This document shows, piece after piece, positions 1 through 5,343 of a stretch of 5,343 nucleotides of DNA. The notes under the pieces were generated by a model, which worked only from the letters and a program-made list of their open reading frames with translations, did no database searches and was not told the DNA's origin. The stretch is taken from NCBI GenBank assembly GCA_946886325.1, contig CAMPIK010000219.1:1-5343 (forward strand). Direction: 5' to 3'. Position numbers and translations under genes: made by a program. This DNA comes from an uncultured Shinella sp. GTDB lineage: Bacteria; Pseudomonadota; Alphaproteobacteria; Rhizobiales; Rhizobiaceae. Each line of letters starts with the position of its first letter. Position 1 is the first letter of the stretch.

Positions 1-789
1 GAAGAGACGTTGACGCTGACGGCCAACGCGCAACCGGCGCTGATGGCGGTGTCGATGGCCGCGATCCGGGTGCTGGAGAAACGCGGCATCAGGGTGCTCG
101 ACCACGTCGCCTATGTTGCCGGCCATTCTCTGGGTGAATATTCCGCGCTGTGCGCCGCCGGAACGTTCTCGCTGGCCGACACGGCGCGGCTGCTGCGCAT
201 TCGCGGCGACGCGATGCAGGCCGCGGTCCCCGTCGGCGAAGGCGCGATGGCAGCGATCATCGGCCTGGAGGCGCGCGACGTCGAGGCAGCCTGCGCCGAG
301 GCGGGACAGGGCTCGGTATGCCAGATCGCCAACGACAATGGCGGCGGCCAACTCGTGATCTCCGGTGCTAAGCCGGCCGTGGAGCATGCGGCCCGCATCT
401 GCACTGAAAAAGGCGCCAAGCGCGCGCTGATGCTGCCGGTTTCGGCGCCGTTCCATTCAGCGCTGATGGCGCCGGCCGCCGAGAAAATGCGCGAAGCGCT
501 GGCGCAGGTTCAGAAGAACCCGCCCGTCGTTCCGGTGGTCGCAAACGTGGTGGTCGAGCCGCTCATCGATGCCGAGGAAATCGCGAAGCGGCTTGTCGAG
601 CAGGTGACCGGCCGGGTGCGCTGGCGCGAGACGGTCGAATGGTTCGCCGCCAACGGCGTCTCGACCCTCTATGAACTAGGCTCCGGCAAGGTCCTTTCCG
701 GTCTGGCGCGACGTATCAGCCGCGATATCGCGACGGCCAATGTGAGCGGTCCGGCTGACATCGATGCAGCGGTCGAGGCGTTGGGATAA
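1..789 (+). CDS. fabD: Malonyl-CoA:ACP transacylase FabD, 5'-truncated by the window
   Basis: FabD moves the malonyl group from malonyl-CoA to the phosphopantetheine arm of acyl carrier protein in the cytoplasm, supplying the extender unit for fatty acid synthesis. The frame is open from base 1, with 262 codons before the TAA stop at 787-789. Against a usual length of about 310 residues, roughly 50 N-terminal residues, including the GQGSQ motif, lie upstream. Visible motifs are NAQPAL (codons 9-14), the nucleophile elbow GHSLG with catalytic Ser at codon 43 (127-129), the IRGDAMQ segment whose Arg at codon 68 matches the malonyl-carboxylate-binding Arg of the family, and APFHSALM with the second catalytic residue, His, at codon 152 (454-456). 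The C-terminal LYELGSGKVLSGLARR block is also typical. The TTG at 10 is not a start, because the homology continues upstream of it. The neighbours fabG, acpP and fabF support the call. No damage is seen. Confidence 0.96.
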   Translation, partial: EETLTLTANAQPALMAVSMAAIRVLEKRGIRVLDHVAYVAGHSLGEYSALCAAGTFSLADTARLLRIRGDAMQAAVPVGEGAMAAIIGLEARDVEAACAEAGQGSVCQIANDNGGGQLVISGAKPAVEHAARICTEKGAKRALMLPVSAPFHSALMAPAAEKMREALAQVQKNPPVVPVVANVVVEPLIDAEEIAKRLVEQVTGRVRWRETVEWFAANGVSTLYELGSGKVLSGLARRISRDIATANVSGPADIDAAVEALG

Positions 790-797
790 GCGAGCAG

Positions 798-862
798 CGA
801 ATTGGCAAGTAGTGAGTAGGCGCCCCTTTCTTCCTGTTCGCCACTTCCTACTTTGCCGTTCG
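798..862. repeat. Imperfect inverted repeat in the fabD-fabG gap
   Basis: The left arm (798-822) and right arm (839-862) pair in blocks around a 16-base pyrimidine-rich spacer. CGAA at 798-801 pairs with TTCG at 859-862, GGCAA at 804-808 with TTGCC at 853-857, GTAG at 809-812 with CTAC at 848-851, and GGCG at 819-822 with CGCC at 839-842. A bulge and mismatches separate the blocks. The left arm and the bases before it look like loose 7-8 base units (CGAGCAG, CGAATTGG, CAAGTAG, TGAGTAG). From memory, similar GAGTAG/GAATAG palindromic sequences occur between genes in Mesorhizobium-like genomes, so this may be a decayed copy of a small dispersed intergenic repeat. No U-run follows, so it is not a standard terminator. 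It would be transcribed between fabD and fabG if they share an mRNA. Confidence 0.55.
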
Positions 863-869
863 ACAGAAG

Positions 870-875
870 AGGGAG
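870..875 (+). promoter_or_regulatory. Shine-Dalgarno site of fabG
   Basis: AGGGAG lies 6 bases before the ATG at 882. This spacing favours the ATG over the in-frame TTG at 879, which would leave only 3 bases. The protein then begins MFDLTGRKAL, which fits the family's N-terminus. Confidence 0.75.
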
Positions 876-881
876 CACTTG

Positions 882-1619
882 ATGTTCGACCTGACAGGCC
901 GCAAGGCGCTGGTGACCGGATCCTCGGGCGGGCTCGGCGAGGCGATCGCCCGCACGCTTCACGCGCAGGGCGCCACGGTCGGTCTCCATGGAACGCGGGT
1001 CGAGAAGCTGGAAGCGCTGGCGGCCGAGCTTGGAGACCGTGTCAAGCTGTTCCCGGCCGACCTCGCGGACCGTGACGCCGTGAAGGCGCTCGGTCAGAAG
1101 GCCGAAGCCGATCTGGAGGGCGTCGACATCCTCGTCAACAATGCCGGCATCACCCGGGACGGGCTCTTCGTCAGGATGTCGGACGACGACTGGGATGCCG
1201 TGCTGGAGGTCAACCTGACCTCGGTCTTCAGGCTGACCCGCGAACTGACCCATCCGATGATGCGCCGCCGATACGGGCGCATCGTCAACATCACCTCGGT
1301 TGTCGGGGTCACCGGCAATCCGGGACAGGCCAATTACTGCGCCTCGAAGGCCGGCATGATCGGCTTCACGAAGTCGCTCGCGCAGGAGATCGCCAGCCGC
1401 AACGTGACCGTCAATTGCGTCGCGCCGGGCTTCATCGAGTCAGCGATGACGGAGAAGCTGAACGACAAGCAAAAGGACGCGATCATGGGGACCATTCCGA
1501 TGAAACGCATGGGGGCAGGCGCGGAAGTCGCCGCGGCGGTCGCCTATCTCGCCTCGGAGGAAGCCGCCTACGTCACCGGACAGACGATGCACGTCAACGG
1601 CGGCATGGCGATGTTCTGA
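882..1619 (+). CDS. fabG: 3-oxoacyl-[acyl-carrier-protein] reductase FabG
   Basis: FabG is the NADPH-dependent ketoreductase that converts 3-oxoacyl-ACP to (R)-3-hydroxyacyl-ACP, the first reduction of each elongation round. It is usually a cytoplasmic homotetramer. The 245-residue product matches the family length and is a classical short-chain dehydrogenase with one Rossmann fold. The cofactor motif TGSSGGLG is at residues 12-19, NNAG at 86-89, and the catalytic tetrad is Asn111, Ser139, Tyr152 and Lys156 (YCASK at 152-156). The PG of APGF at 181-184 and the C-terminal VTGQTMHVNGG at 231-241 are standard. The ATG at 882 is chosen because AGGGAG is well placed before it. The gene lies 92 bases after fabD and 191 before acpP. 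Many SDR enzymes look alike, but the position between fabD and acpP and the near-typical rhizobial sequence make FabG the clear reading. No anomaly is seen. Confidence 0.97.
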   Translation: MFDLTGRKALVTGSSGGLGEAIARTLHAQGATVGLHGTRVEKLEALAAELGDRVKLFPADLADRDAVKALGQKAEADLEGVDILVNNAGITRDGLFVRMSDDDWDAVLEVNLTSVFRLTRELTHPMMRRRYGRIVNITSVVGVTGNPGQANYCASKAGMIGFTKSLAQEIASRNVTVNCVAPGFIESAMTEKLNDKQKDAIMGTIPMKRMGAGAEVAAAVAYLASEEAAYVTGQTMHVNGGMAMF

Positions 1620-1719
1620 GGAAGGCCGGAAATACGCGGTTTTCGCCTTTGACCGGACCGAGTTTTCGTGTAATCCGGCCATCCGTCGGGGACGCGCAGG
1701 CCGATTTCCGGCAGTTTTG

Positions 1720-1742
1720 GGCGCTTCGGCGCCGACATCTTT
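1720..1742 (+). terminator. Short UUCG-loop hairpin with a weak U-rich tail upstream of acpP
   Basis: GGCGC (1720-1724), loop TTCG (1725-1728) and GCGCC (1729-1733) form a perfect 5-bp stem closed by a UUCG tetraloop, an unusually stable loop type. The sequence after it, GACATCTTT (1734-1742), has only a short U-rich stretch set back from the stem. It could be a weak terminator for read-through from fabG or an RNA processing or stability element. The stem is short, so the terminator reading is tentative. Confidence 0.35.
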
Positions 1743-1746
1743 AGAG

Positions 1747-1775
1747 CTTGATTAGCGGCAAGCGGGCCGCTAACG
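1747..1775 (+). promoter_or_regulatory. Candidate acpP promoter
   Basis: CTTGAT at 1747-1752, a 17-base spacer, and CTAACG at 1770-1775 resemble the CTTGAC-N17-CTATAT housekeeping promoter pattern reported for rhizobia, matching 5 of 6 and 3 of 6 positions. Transcription would begin near 1782, leaving a leader of about 30 bases before the acpP ATG. A separate acpP promoter is plausible because the carrier protein is needed in large molar excess over the enzymes. The -10 match is poor, so this remains a candidate. Confidence 0.35.
1752..1773. repeat. Perfect 8-bp inverted repeat upstream of acpP
   Basis: TTAGCGGC at 1752-1759 is matched exactly by GCCGCTAA at 1766-1773 around the 6-base spacer AAGCGG. 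As DNA it could be a dimeric regulator's operator, since it fills the space between the candidate -35 and -10 elements of acpP. As RNA, if transcription starts further upstream, it would be a stable hairpin ending 24 bases before the acpP Shine-Dalgarno sequence. The symmetry is read directly; both roles are inference. Confidence 0.7.
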
Positions 1776-1797
1776 AGGGTCAAACAGAACATCGATA

Positions 1798-1803
1798 CGA
1801 GGA
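1798..1803 (+). promoter_or_regulatory. Shine-Dalgarno site of acpP
   Basis: CGAGGA lies 7 bases before the ATG at 1811. It decides the start against an in-frame ATT codon at 1748, which would add 21 residues with no resemblance to acyl carrier proteins. Confidence 0.7.
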
Positions 1804-1810
1804 TGCCCAA

Positions 1811-2047
1811 ATGAGCGATACCGCAGAGCGCGTCAAGAAGATCGTCGTCGAGCATCTCGGCGTCGATGCGGAAAAGGTCACGGAGCAGGCGAGCTTCATC
1901 GATGACCTGGGCGCGGACAGCCTCGACACGGTCGAGCTGGTCATGGCGTTCGAGGAGGAGTTCGGCGTCGAGATCCCTGACGACGCCGCCGAGACCATCC
2001 TCACGGTCGGCGATGCCGTGAAGTATATCGAGAAGGCATCCGCCTGA
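1811..2047 (+). CDS. acpP: Acyl carrier protein AcpP
   Basis: AcpP is the small acidic carrier that holds acyl intermediates as thioesters on a 4'-phosphopantetheine arm and shuttles them between FabD, FabF, FabG and other enzymes. It also feeds phospholipid and lipid A synthesis. The 78-residue product has the family's usual length and four-helix pattern. The modification motif [10 protein letters not shown] (34-43) places the phosphopantetheine attachment site at Ser37, at the start of the acidic recognition helix ([13 protein letters not shown], 39-51). The C-terminal [10 protein letters not shown] segment is typical. The start follows from the Shine-Dalgarno spacing and the standard [10 protein letters not shown] opening. 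The gene is flanked by the longest gap of the window upstream (191 bases) and a strong hairpin downstream, an arrangement that could give it a higher transcript level than the enzyme genes. It encodes the housekeeping carrier, not a specialised nodulation or lipid A carrier, judging by fab context and sequence. Confidence 0.98.
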   Translation: MSDTAERVKKIVVEHLGVDAEKVTEQASFIDDLGADSLDTVELVMAFEEEFGVEIPDDAAETILTVGDAVKYIEKASA

Positions 2048-2060
2048 TCTCGTCGCCTCG

Positions 2061-2083
2061 CGGGGACGCGTCGCGCGTCCCCG
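2061..2083 (+). terminator. Strong GC hairpin between acpP and fabF (partial terminator or 3'-end stabiliser)
   Basis: CGGGGACGCG (2061-2070) and CGCGTCCCCG (2074-2083) are exact reverse complements separated by three bases, TCG, giving a stem of up to 10 bp that starts 13 bases after the acpP stop codon. The following bases, TCCTTCCC, lack a true U-run, so it is not a textbook Rho-independent terminator. It could act as an attenuator that lowers fabF transcription, or protect the 3' end of a processed acpP mRNA from exonucleases. The structure is certain; its function is inferred from position. Confidence 0.6.
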
Positions 2084-2111
2084 TCCTTCCCGTGAAAGCT
2101 AGAGATCACGC

Positions 2112-3368
2112 ATGAGGCGCGTTGTCGTCACCGGTCTGGGGCTGCTGTCCCCCTACGGGGTTGGCGTCGAGCATGGCTGGAAGCATCTGCTTTCGGGCCG
2201 CAGCTCGACCAGGACCATCGACCGGTTCGACGTTTCCGACCTGCCCTGCAAGATCGCCAGCATGATTCCCCGCGACGGCGAGGGCGCCTTCAATCCGGAC
2301 GATTTCCTGGAGCCGAAGGAGCAGCGCAAGGTCGGCGATTTCATCACCTATGGCATCACGGCGGCCGACGAAGCCCTGAAGGATTCGGGCTGGGAGCCGA
2401 AGACCGCCGACGAGCAGAACACGACCGGCGTGATGATCGGCTGCGGCATCGGCGGCATCGAGGGCATCGCCGAGAACGCGCTGATCCTGCAGGAGCGCGG
2501 ACCGCGCCGCATCAGCCCGTTCTTCATTCCCGGCAACATCATCAATCTTGTGTCCGGCCAGGTGTCGATCCGGCACGGCCTCAAGGGCCCGAACCACTCG
2601 GTGGTGACCGCCTGCTCGACCGGCGCGCATGCCATTGGCGATGCGGCGCGCATCGTGGCGCTCGGCGATGCCGACGTGATGGTCGCCGGTGGCACTGAAT
2701 CGCCGATCACACGCCTTTCGATCGCCGGTTTCGCGGCCTGCCGCGCGCTGGCCACCGCATTCAACGACACGCCTGAGAAGGCTTCTCGCCCTTACGACAA
2801 GGACCGCGACGGCTTCGTCATGGGCGAGGGCGCCGGTGTTCTGGTTCTCGAGGAACTCGAGCACGCCAAGGCGCGCGGCGCGAAGATCTACGCAGAGGTC
2901 ACTGGCTACGGCATGTCCGGCGACGCCTACCACATCACCGCCCCGGCCGAGGACGGCGACGGCGCGTTCCGCTCGATGAGCGCGGCGCTCAAGCGTGCGA
3001 AGCTGACGGCGGCCGACCTCGACTACATCAACGCCCACGGCACCTCGACCATGGCCGACACGATCGAACTGGGCGCCGTGGAGCGCCTGCTCGGCAATGC
3101 AGCGTCGAAGGTCTCGATGTCCTCGACGAAGTCGTCGACCGGCCATCTGCTGGGCGCGGCCGGCGCGGCCGAGGCGATCTTCTCGATTCTCGCCATCCGC
3201 GATAACATCGCGCCCGCGACGATCAATCTCGACAATCCTTCGGTCGAAACTCCGATCGACCTCGTGCCGCACAAGCCGCGCGAGCGGCAGATCGACACTG
3301 TGCTTTCCAATTCCTTCGGATTTGGTGGAACCAACGCATCGCTGATCTTCCAGCGTTATGCAGGCTGA
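2112..3368 (+). CDS. fabF: 3-oxoacyl-[acyl-carrier-protein] synthase II FabF
   Basis: FabF condenses acyl-ACP with malonyl-ACP, releasing CO2, to lengthen the fatty chain by two carbons. In alphaproteobacteria it supports synthesis of long chains such as cis-vaccenate. The 418-residue protein has the usual length and the duplicated thiolase fold. The catalytic triad is Cys168 in TACSTG (codon 2613-2615), His309 in NAHGTST and His345 in KSSTGHLLGAAG, with the conserved Lys340 beside it. GCGIGGIEG (110-118) carries the Ile typical of FabF at the acyl pocket, where FabB has Gly; this comparison is from memory. The glycine-rich gating loop SFGFGGTNAS is at 401-410. The ATG at 2112 gives the standard MRRVVVTGLG start, but the Shine-Dalgarno sequence is weak (AGAGA, 2101-2105, 6 bases away). 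The gene sits 64 bases after acpP. It is complete, with no missing catalytic residue. Confidence 0.97.
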   Translation: MRRVVVTGLGLLSPYGVGVEHGWKHLLSGRSSTRTIDRFDVSDLPCKIASMIPRDGEGAFNPDDFLEPKEQRKVGDFITYGITAADEALKDSGWEPKTADEQNTTGVMIGCGIGGIEGIAENALILQERGPRRISPFFIPGNIINLVSGQVSIRHGLKGPNHSVVTACSTGAHAIGDAARIVALGDADVMVAGGTESPITRLSIAGFAACRALATAFNDTPEKASRPYDKDRDGFVMGEGAGVLVLEELEHAKARGAKIYAEVTGYGMSGDAYHITAPAEDGDGAFRSMSAALKRAKLTAADLDYINAHGTSTMADTIELGAVERLLGNAASKVSMSSTKSSTGHLLGAAGAAEAIFSILAIRDNIAPATINLDNPSVETPIDLVPHKPRERQIDTVLSNSFGFGGTNASLIFQRYAG

Positions 3369-3373
3369 CGCGT

Positions 3374-3390
3374 CGCCGGTGATGCCGGCG
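3374..3390 (+). repeat. Small GC hairpin just after fabF
   Basis: CGCCGG (3374-3379) and CCGGCG (3385-3390) are exact reverse complements around the loop TGATG. The stem begins 5 bases after the fabF stop. There is no U-run after it, so it is not a clear terminator, and such short GC palindromes are common by chance in DNA of this composition. Confidence 0.35.
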
Positions 3391-3461
3391 CGCGCTTCCA
3401 ATTTCGCCATATTCGACAGTAACGTCGCCGGTTCGCACCGACAGATCCGAGAGCGCGCGAA

Positions 3462-4655
3462 ATGAACGACAGCCCGGCCAGCCAGGATAGTTTCGGCAAC
3501 CGCGCCGAGTCCCCGAAGCCGATCGTGCCCAAGTCTGCCAGCGAGGCGCTGCGGCCGACGGCCGGTCCGGTGCCGCCAAGGCGTTCGCGGCGCGCGCGCA
3601 GCCAGGTCGTCGTTTTCATGAATTTCCTGATGTCGGCGATCGTCCTTGTGACGGCAGGCGCAGGCCTGGCGCTGTGGTACGGCAAGGCGACGTTCGAGGA
3701 ACGCGGGCCTTCGACCGAGAACGACACCGTGCTGGTCAAGCCGAACACCGGGCTGATCCAGATCGCCGACCTGCTGGAGCGCAACGGGCTCATCTCCGAC
3801 GGCGTGATCTTCCGTCTCGGCGTCCAGGCCTATGACAACGACGACAAGCTGAAGGCAGGCGAATACGAGATCAAGGCCGGCGCCTCGATGCACGAGATCA
3901 TGGAACTGCTGAAGAGCGGCCGTTCCATGCTGTATTCGCTGACGGTCCCGGAAGGCGTGACGGTGGATCAGGCCTTCCAACGCATCGCCTCCAACGAGGT
4001 GCTGACGGGCGACATGCCGCCCGAGATGCCGCAGGAAGGCACCCTGATCGCGGACACACAGCGCTTCACGCGCGGGACGACCAGGCAGGAGGTCATCAAC
4101 AAGATGCTCGCCGAGCAGAAGAAGCTCGTCGAAAGTATCTGGGAGCGCCGCGCGCCCGATCACCCGCTCAAGGATATCGAGGAATTCGTGACGCTGGCAT
4201 CGATCGTCGAGAAGGAGACCGGGGTTGCCGACGAGCGGTCGCGCGTCGCGGCGGTCTTCCTCAACCGGCTCGGCAAGGGCATGCGCCTGCAGTCGGACCC
4301 GACGATCGTCTACGGCCTCTTCGGCGGCAAGGGCAAGCCGTCAGACCGTCCGATCTACCGTTCCGACATCGACAAGCCGACGCCCTACAACACCTACGTC
4401 ATCAATGGCTTGCCGCCCACGCCCATCGCCAATCCGGGCCGGGCTTCGCTCGAGGCGGTTGCCAATCCGTCAAAGACGGAAGACCTCTACTTCGTCGCCG
4501 ACGGGACTGGCGGCCATGTGTTCGCGACAACGCTCGAAGAGCACAATGAGAACGTCGCGCGGTGGCGCGCGCTGGAAAAGAAGCAGGCGGAAGAAACCGC
4601 CGCTCAGCCGCCCGCCGCCGAAGGTGAGACCGCGCCGGAAAGCGACAGCCAGTAG
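3462..4655 (+). CDS. mltG: Endolytic murein transglycosylase MltG (YceG-like), membrane-anchored
   Basis: MltG cleaves nascent peptidoglycan glycan strands within the chain at the outer face of the inner membrane, producing 1,6-anhydromuramyl ends, and is thought to set glycan length. The 397-residue product has a proline-, serine- and arginine-rich N-terminal segment (about 1-47, ending in a basic RRSRRARS stretch), one transmembrane helix at about 48-72, a LysM-like subdomain at about 88-156 (including KAGEYEIKAG), and the YceG catalytic domain at about 157-370. The active-site motif LASIVEKETG is at 245-254, with Glu250 aligned with the catalytic Glu of E. coli MltG. MRLQSDPTIVYG (274-285), TPYNTY (307-312), GLPPTPIANPG (316-326) and LYFVADGTGGH (342-352) are family hallmarks. 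The tail after 372 is rich in Ala, Glu and Pro and probably disordered. A weak GAGAG lies 8 bases before the start ATG. It follows fabF directly, without the pabC gene found between them in E. coli. Confidence 0.95.
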   Translation: MNDSPASQDSFGNRAESPKPIVPKSASEALRPTAGPVPPRRSRRARSQVVVFMNFLMSAIVLVTAGAGLALWYGKATFEERGPSTENDTVLVKPNTGLIQIADLLERNGLISDGVIFRLGVQAYDNDDKLKAGEYEIKAGASMHEIMELLKSGRSMLYSLTVPEGVTVDQAFQRIASNEVLTGDMPPEMPQEGTLIADTQRFTRGTTRQEVINKMLAEQKKLVESIWERRAPDHPLKDIEEFVTLASIVEKETGVADERSRVAAVFLNRLGKGMRLQSDPTIVYGLFGGKGKPSDRPIYRSDIDKPTPYNTYVINGLPPTPIANPGRASLEAVANPSKTEDLYFVADGTGGHVFATTLEEHNENVARWRALEKKQAEETAAQPPAAEGETAPESDSQ

Positions 4656-4693
4656 CGCCGGCGCGGTGCGAGTAAGGGCGGGGGCCTGACGAT

Positions 4694-5343
4694 ATGGCTT
4701 TGCAGAGCATGACGGGCTTTGCCCGCGCAACCGGCGAATCTGCCGGCGGCGCCATTTCGTGGGAACTGCGCTCGGTCAACGGCAAGGGCCTCGATGTGAG
4801 GCTGCGGCTGCCTGCCGGCTTCGACCGGTTGGAGATGTCTGCTCGGCAGGCGCTGCAGCGGCGATTTGCGCGGGGCAACTTACAGGGGACGCTCAATCTC
4901 GTGCGGACGGGTTCGGCCACCCAGCCGGTCATCAACGAGGATTTCCTGAAGGATGTAGCCGAACTGGCGAAGCGGCTTGAGAAGCAGTTCGGCTGTGCGC
5001 CGGCCTCCGCGGACGGCCTGCTGGCGCTTCGGGGTGTGTTCGATGTGCCCGAGGCAACCGACGACCCGGCCATGCTGCCCGATCTCGACAAGGCGATCAT
5101 CGCGACGCTCGACCAGGCGATGGATGGGCTTGAGGCGGCGCGCCGGCAGGAAGGCGCAGCGCTGGGCGAGGTGCTGTCGGCCCATGTCGACACGATAGAA
5201 CGGCTGACGCTCGCCGCCGAGGCAGATCCATCCAGGGAGCCCGCTGCCATACGCGAACGCCTTGCCGCGCAGGTGAAGCTGCTCCTTGAAGCGTCGCCCG
5301 GCTTCGACGAACAGCGGTTGACGTCCGAGGCCGCGTTGCTGGC
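4694..5343 (+). CDS. yicC: YicC-family endoribonuclease, 3'-truncated by the window
   Basis: The frame opens with ATG at 4694 and stays open to the window end: 216 complete codons plus two bases, of a family length near 290-300. The N-terminus reads MALQSMTGFARATGE, followed by WELRSVNGKGLDVRLRLP (23-40) and RRFARGNLQGTLNL (56-69), the signature of the YicC N-terminal domain. The last visible residues, FDEQRLTSEAALL, match the start of the C-terminal DUF1732 domain, which continues outside. E. coli YicC has been reported to act as an RNase that affects the small RNA RyhB; that the same activity applies here is inference from family membership. A later in-frame ATG at 4709 is less likely, since MALQSMTGFAR is the common rhizobial opening. 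GGGGG at 4680-4684, 9 bases away, is the only Shine-Dalgarno-like sequence. The gene lies 38 bases after mltG and is probably cotranscribed; in relatives gmk often follows. Confidence 0.93.
   Translation, partial: MALQSMTGFARATGESAGGAISWELRSVNGKGLDVRLRLPAGFDRLEMSARQALQRRFARGNLQGTLNLVRTGSATQPVINEDFLKDVAELAKRLEKQFGCAPASADGLLALRGVFDVPEATDDPAMLPDLDKAIIATLDQAMDGLEAARRQEGAALGEVLSAHVDTIERLTLAAEADPSREPAAIRERLAAQVKLLLEASPGFDEQRLTSEAALL

Noticed and set aside
669..1253. A 194-codon minus-strand frame opposite the fabD end and fabG
   Set aside because: It covers conserved FabG motifs on the other strand and shows no recognisable protein family.
1648..1676. A promoter with TTTGAC at 1648-1653 and TAATCC 17 bases later
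   Set aside because: The -35 element is good, but the -10 element matches only about two of six consensus positions. The candidate at 1747-1775 is better placed and matched.
1748..1810. A 21-codon upstream extension of acpP
   Set aside because: The extension has no acyl carrier protein character, would begin at ATT, and lies before a well-placed Shine-Dalgarno site at 1798-1803 for the ATG at 1811.
2106..4163. A 685-codon minus-strand reading frame as a real protein
   Set aside because: It lies wholly opposite fabF and mltG, whose active-site motifs are intact on the + strand. Its translation is rich in Arg, Ala, His and Asp with no recognisable domain, as expected for a shadow frame in GC-rich DNA.
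4655..4664. The palindrome GCGCCGGCGC at the mltG stop codon as a terminator or operator
   Set aside because: It has no loop and no U-run, and short self-complementary GC strings are common by chance in DNA of this composition.
4402..5250. A 282-codon minus-strand frame opposite the mltG end and yicC
   Set aside because: The translation is a Ser/Arg/Ala-rich low-complexity string, and both sense genes carry family motifs throughout the same region.
1..5343. Mobile elements, CRISPR arrays, tRNA or rRNA genes, toxin-antitoxin or defence systems
   Set aside because: The window is filled by six housekeeping genes with short gaps. No transposase or integrase motifs, regular spaced repeats or tRNA-like sequence were seen.

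Overview
The window is a GC-rich, compact stretch of ordinary chromosomal housekeeping DNA with all genes on the + strand. Protein sequences and gene order point to an alphaproteobacterium of the Rhizobiales, most like the Mesorhizobium/Phyllobacteriaceae group. This assignment rests on remembered resemblance of FabG, FabF and YicC and on the order fabD-fabG-acpP-fabF-mltG-yicC; no search was run.

Layout: 1-789 is the 3' part of fabD (malonyl-CoA:ACP transacylase, N-terminus outside the window). 882-1619 is fabG (3-oxoacyl-ACP reductase). 1811-2047 is acpP (acyl carrier protein). 2112-3368 is fabF (3-oxoacyl-ACP synthase II). 3462-4655 is mltG (membrane-anchored endolytic murein transglycosylase). 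4694 to the window end is the 5' part of yicC (YicC-family endoribonuclease). All gaps are under 200 bases.

How the genes work together: FabD loads malonate onto AcpP, FabF condenses malonyl-AcpP with the growing acyl-AcpP, and FabG reduces the resulting 3-oxoacyl-AcpP. The first four genes therefore encode the carrier and three of the enzyme activities of type II fatty acid synthesis. MltG cuts nascent peptidoglycan glycan strands, so the cluster links membrane lipid supply to wall growth. YicC is an RNase-family protein with no direct metabolic link visible here.

The coding content shows no undescribed system, mobile element, CRISPR array or RNA gene. The less routine signals lie between genes: a degenerate inverted repeat between fabD and fabG; a UUCG-loop hairpin and a perfect 8-bp inverted repeat ahead of acpP, the latter sitting in the spacer of a possible promoter; and a very strong 10-bp GC hairpin between acpP and fabF. 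Together these suggest that acpP is uncoupled from its neighbours in expression, which is an inference.
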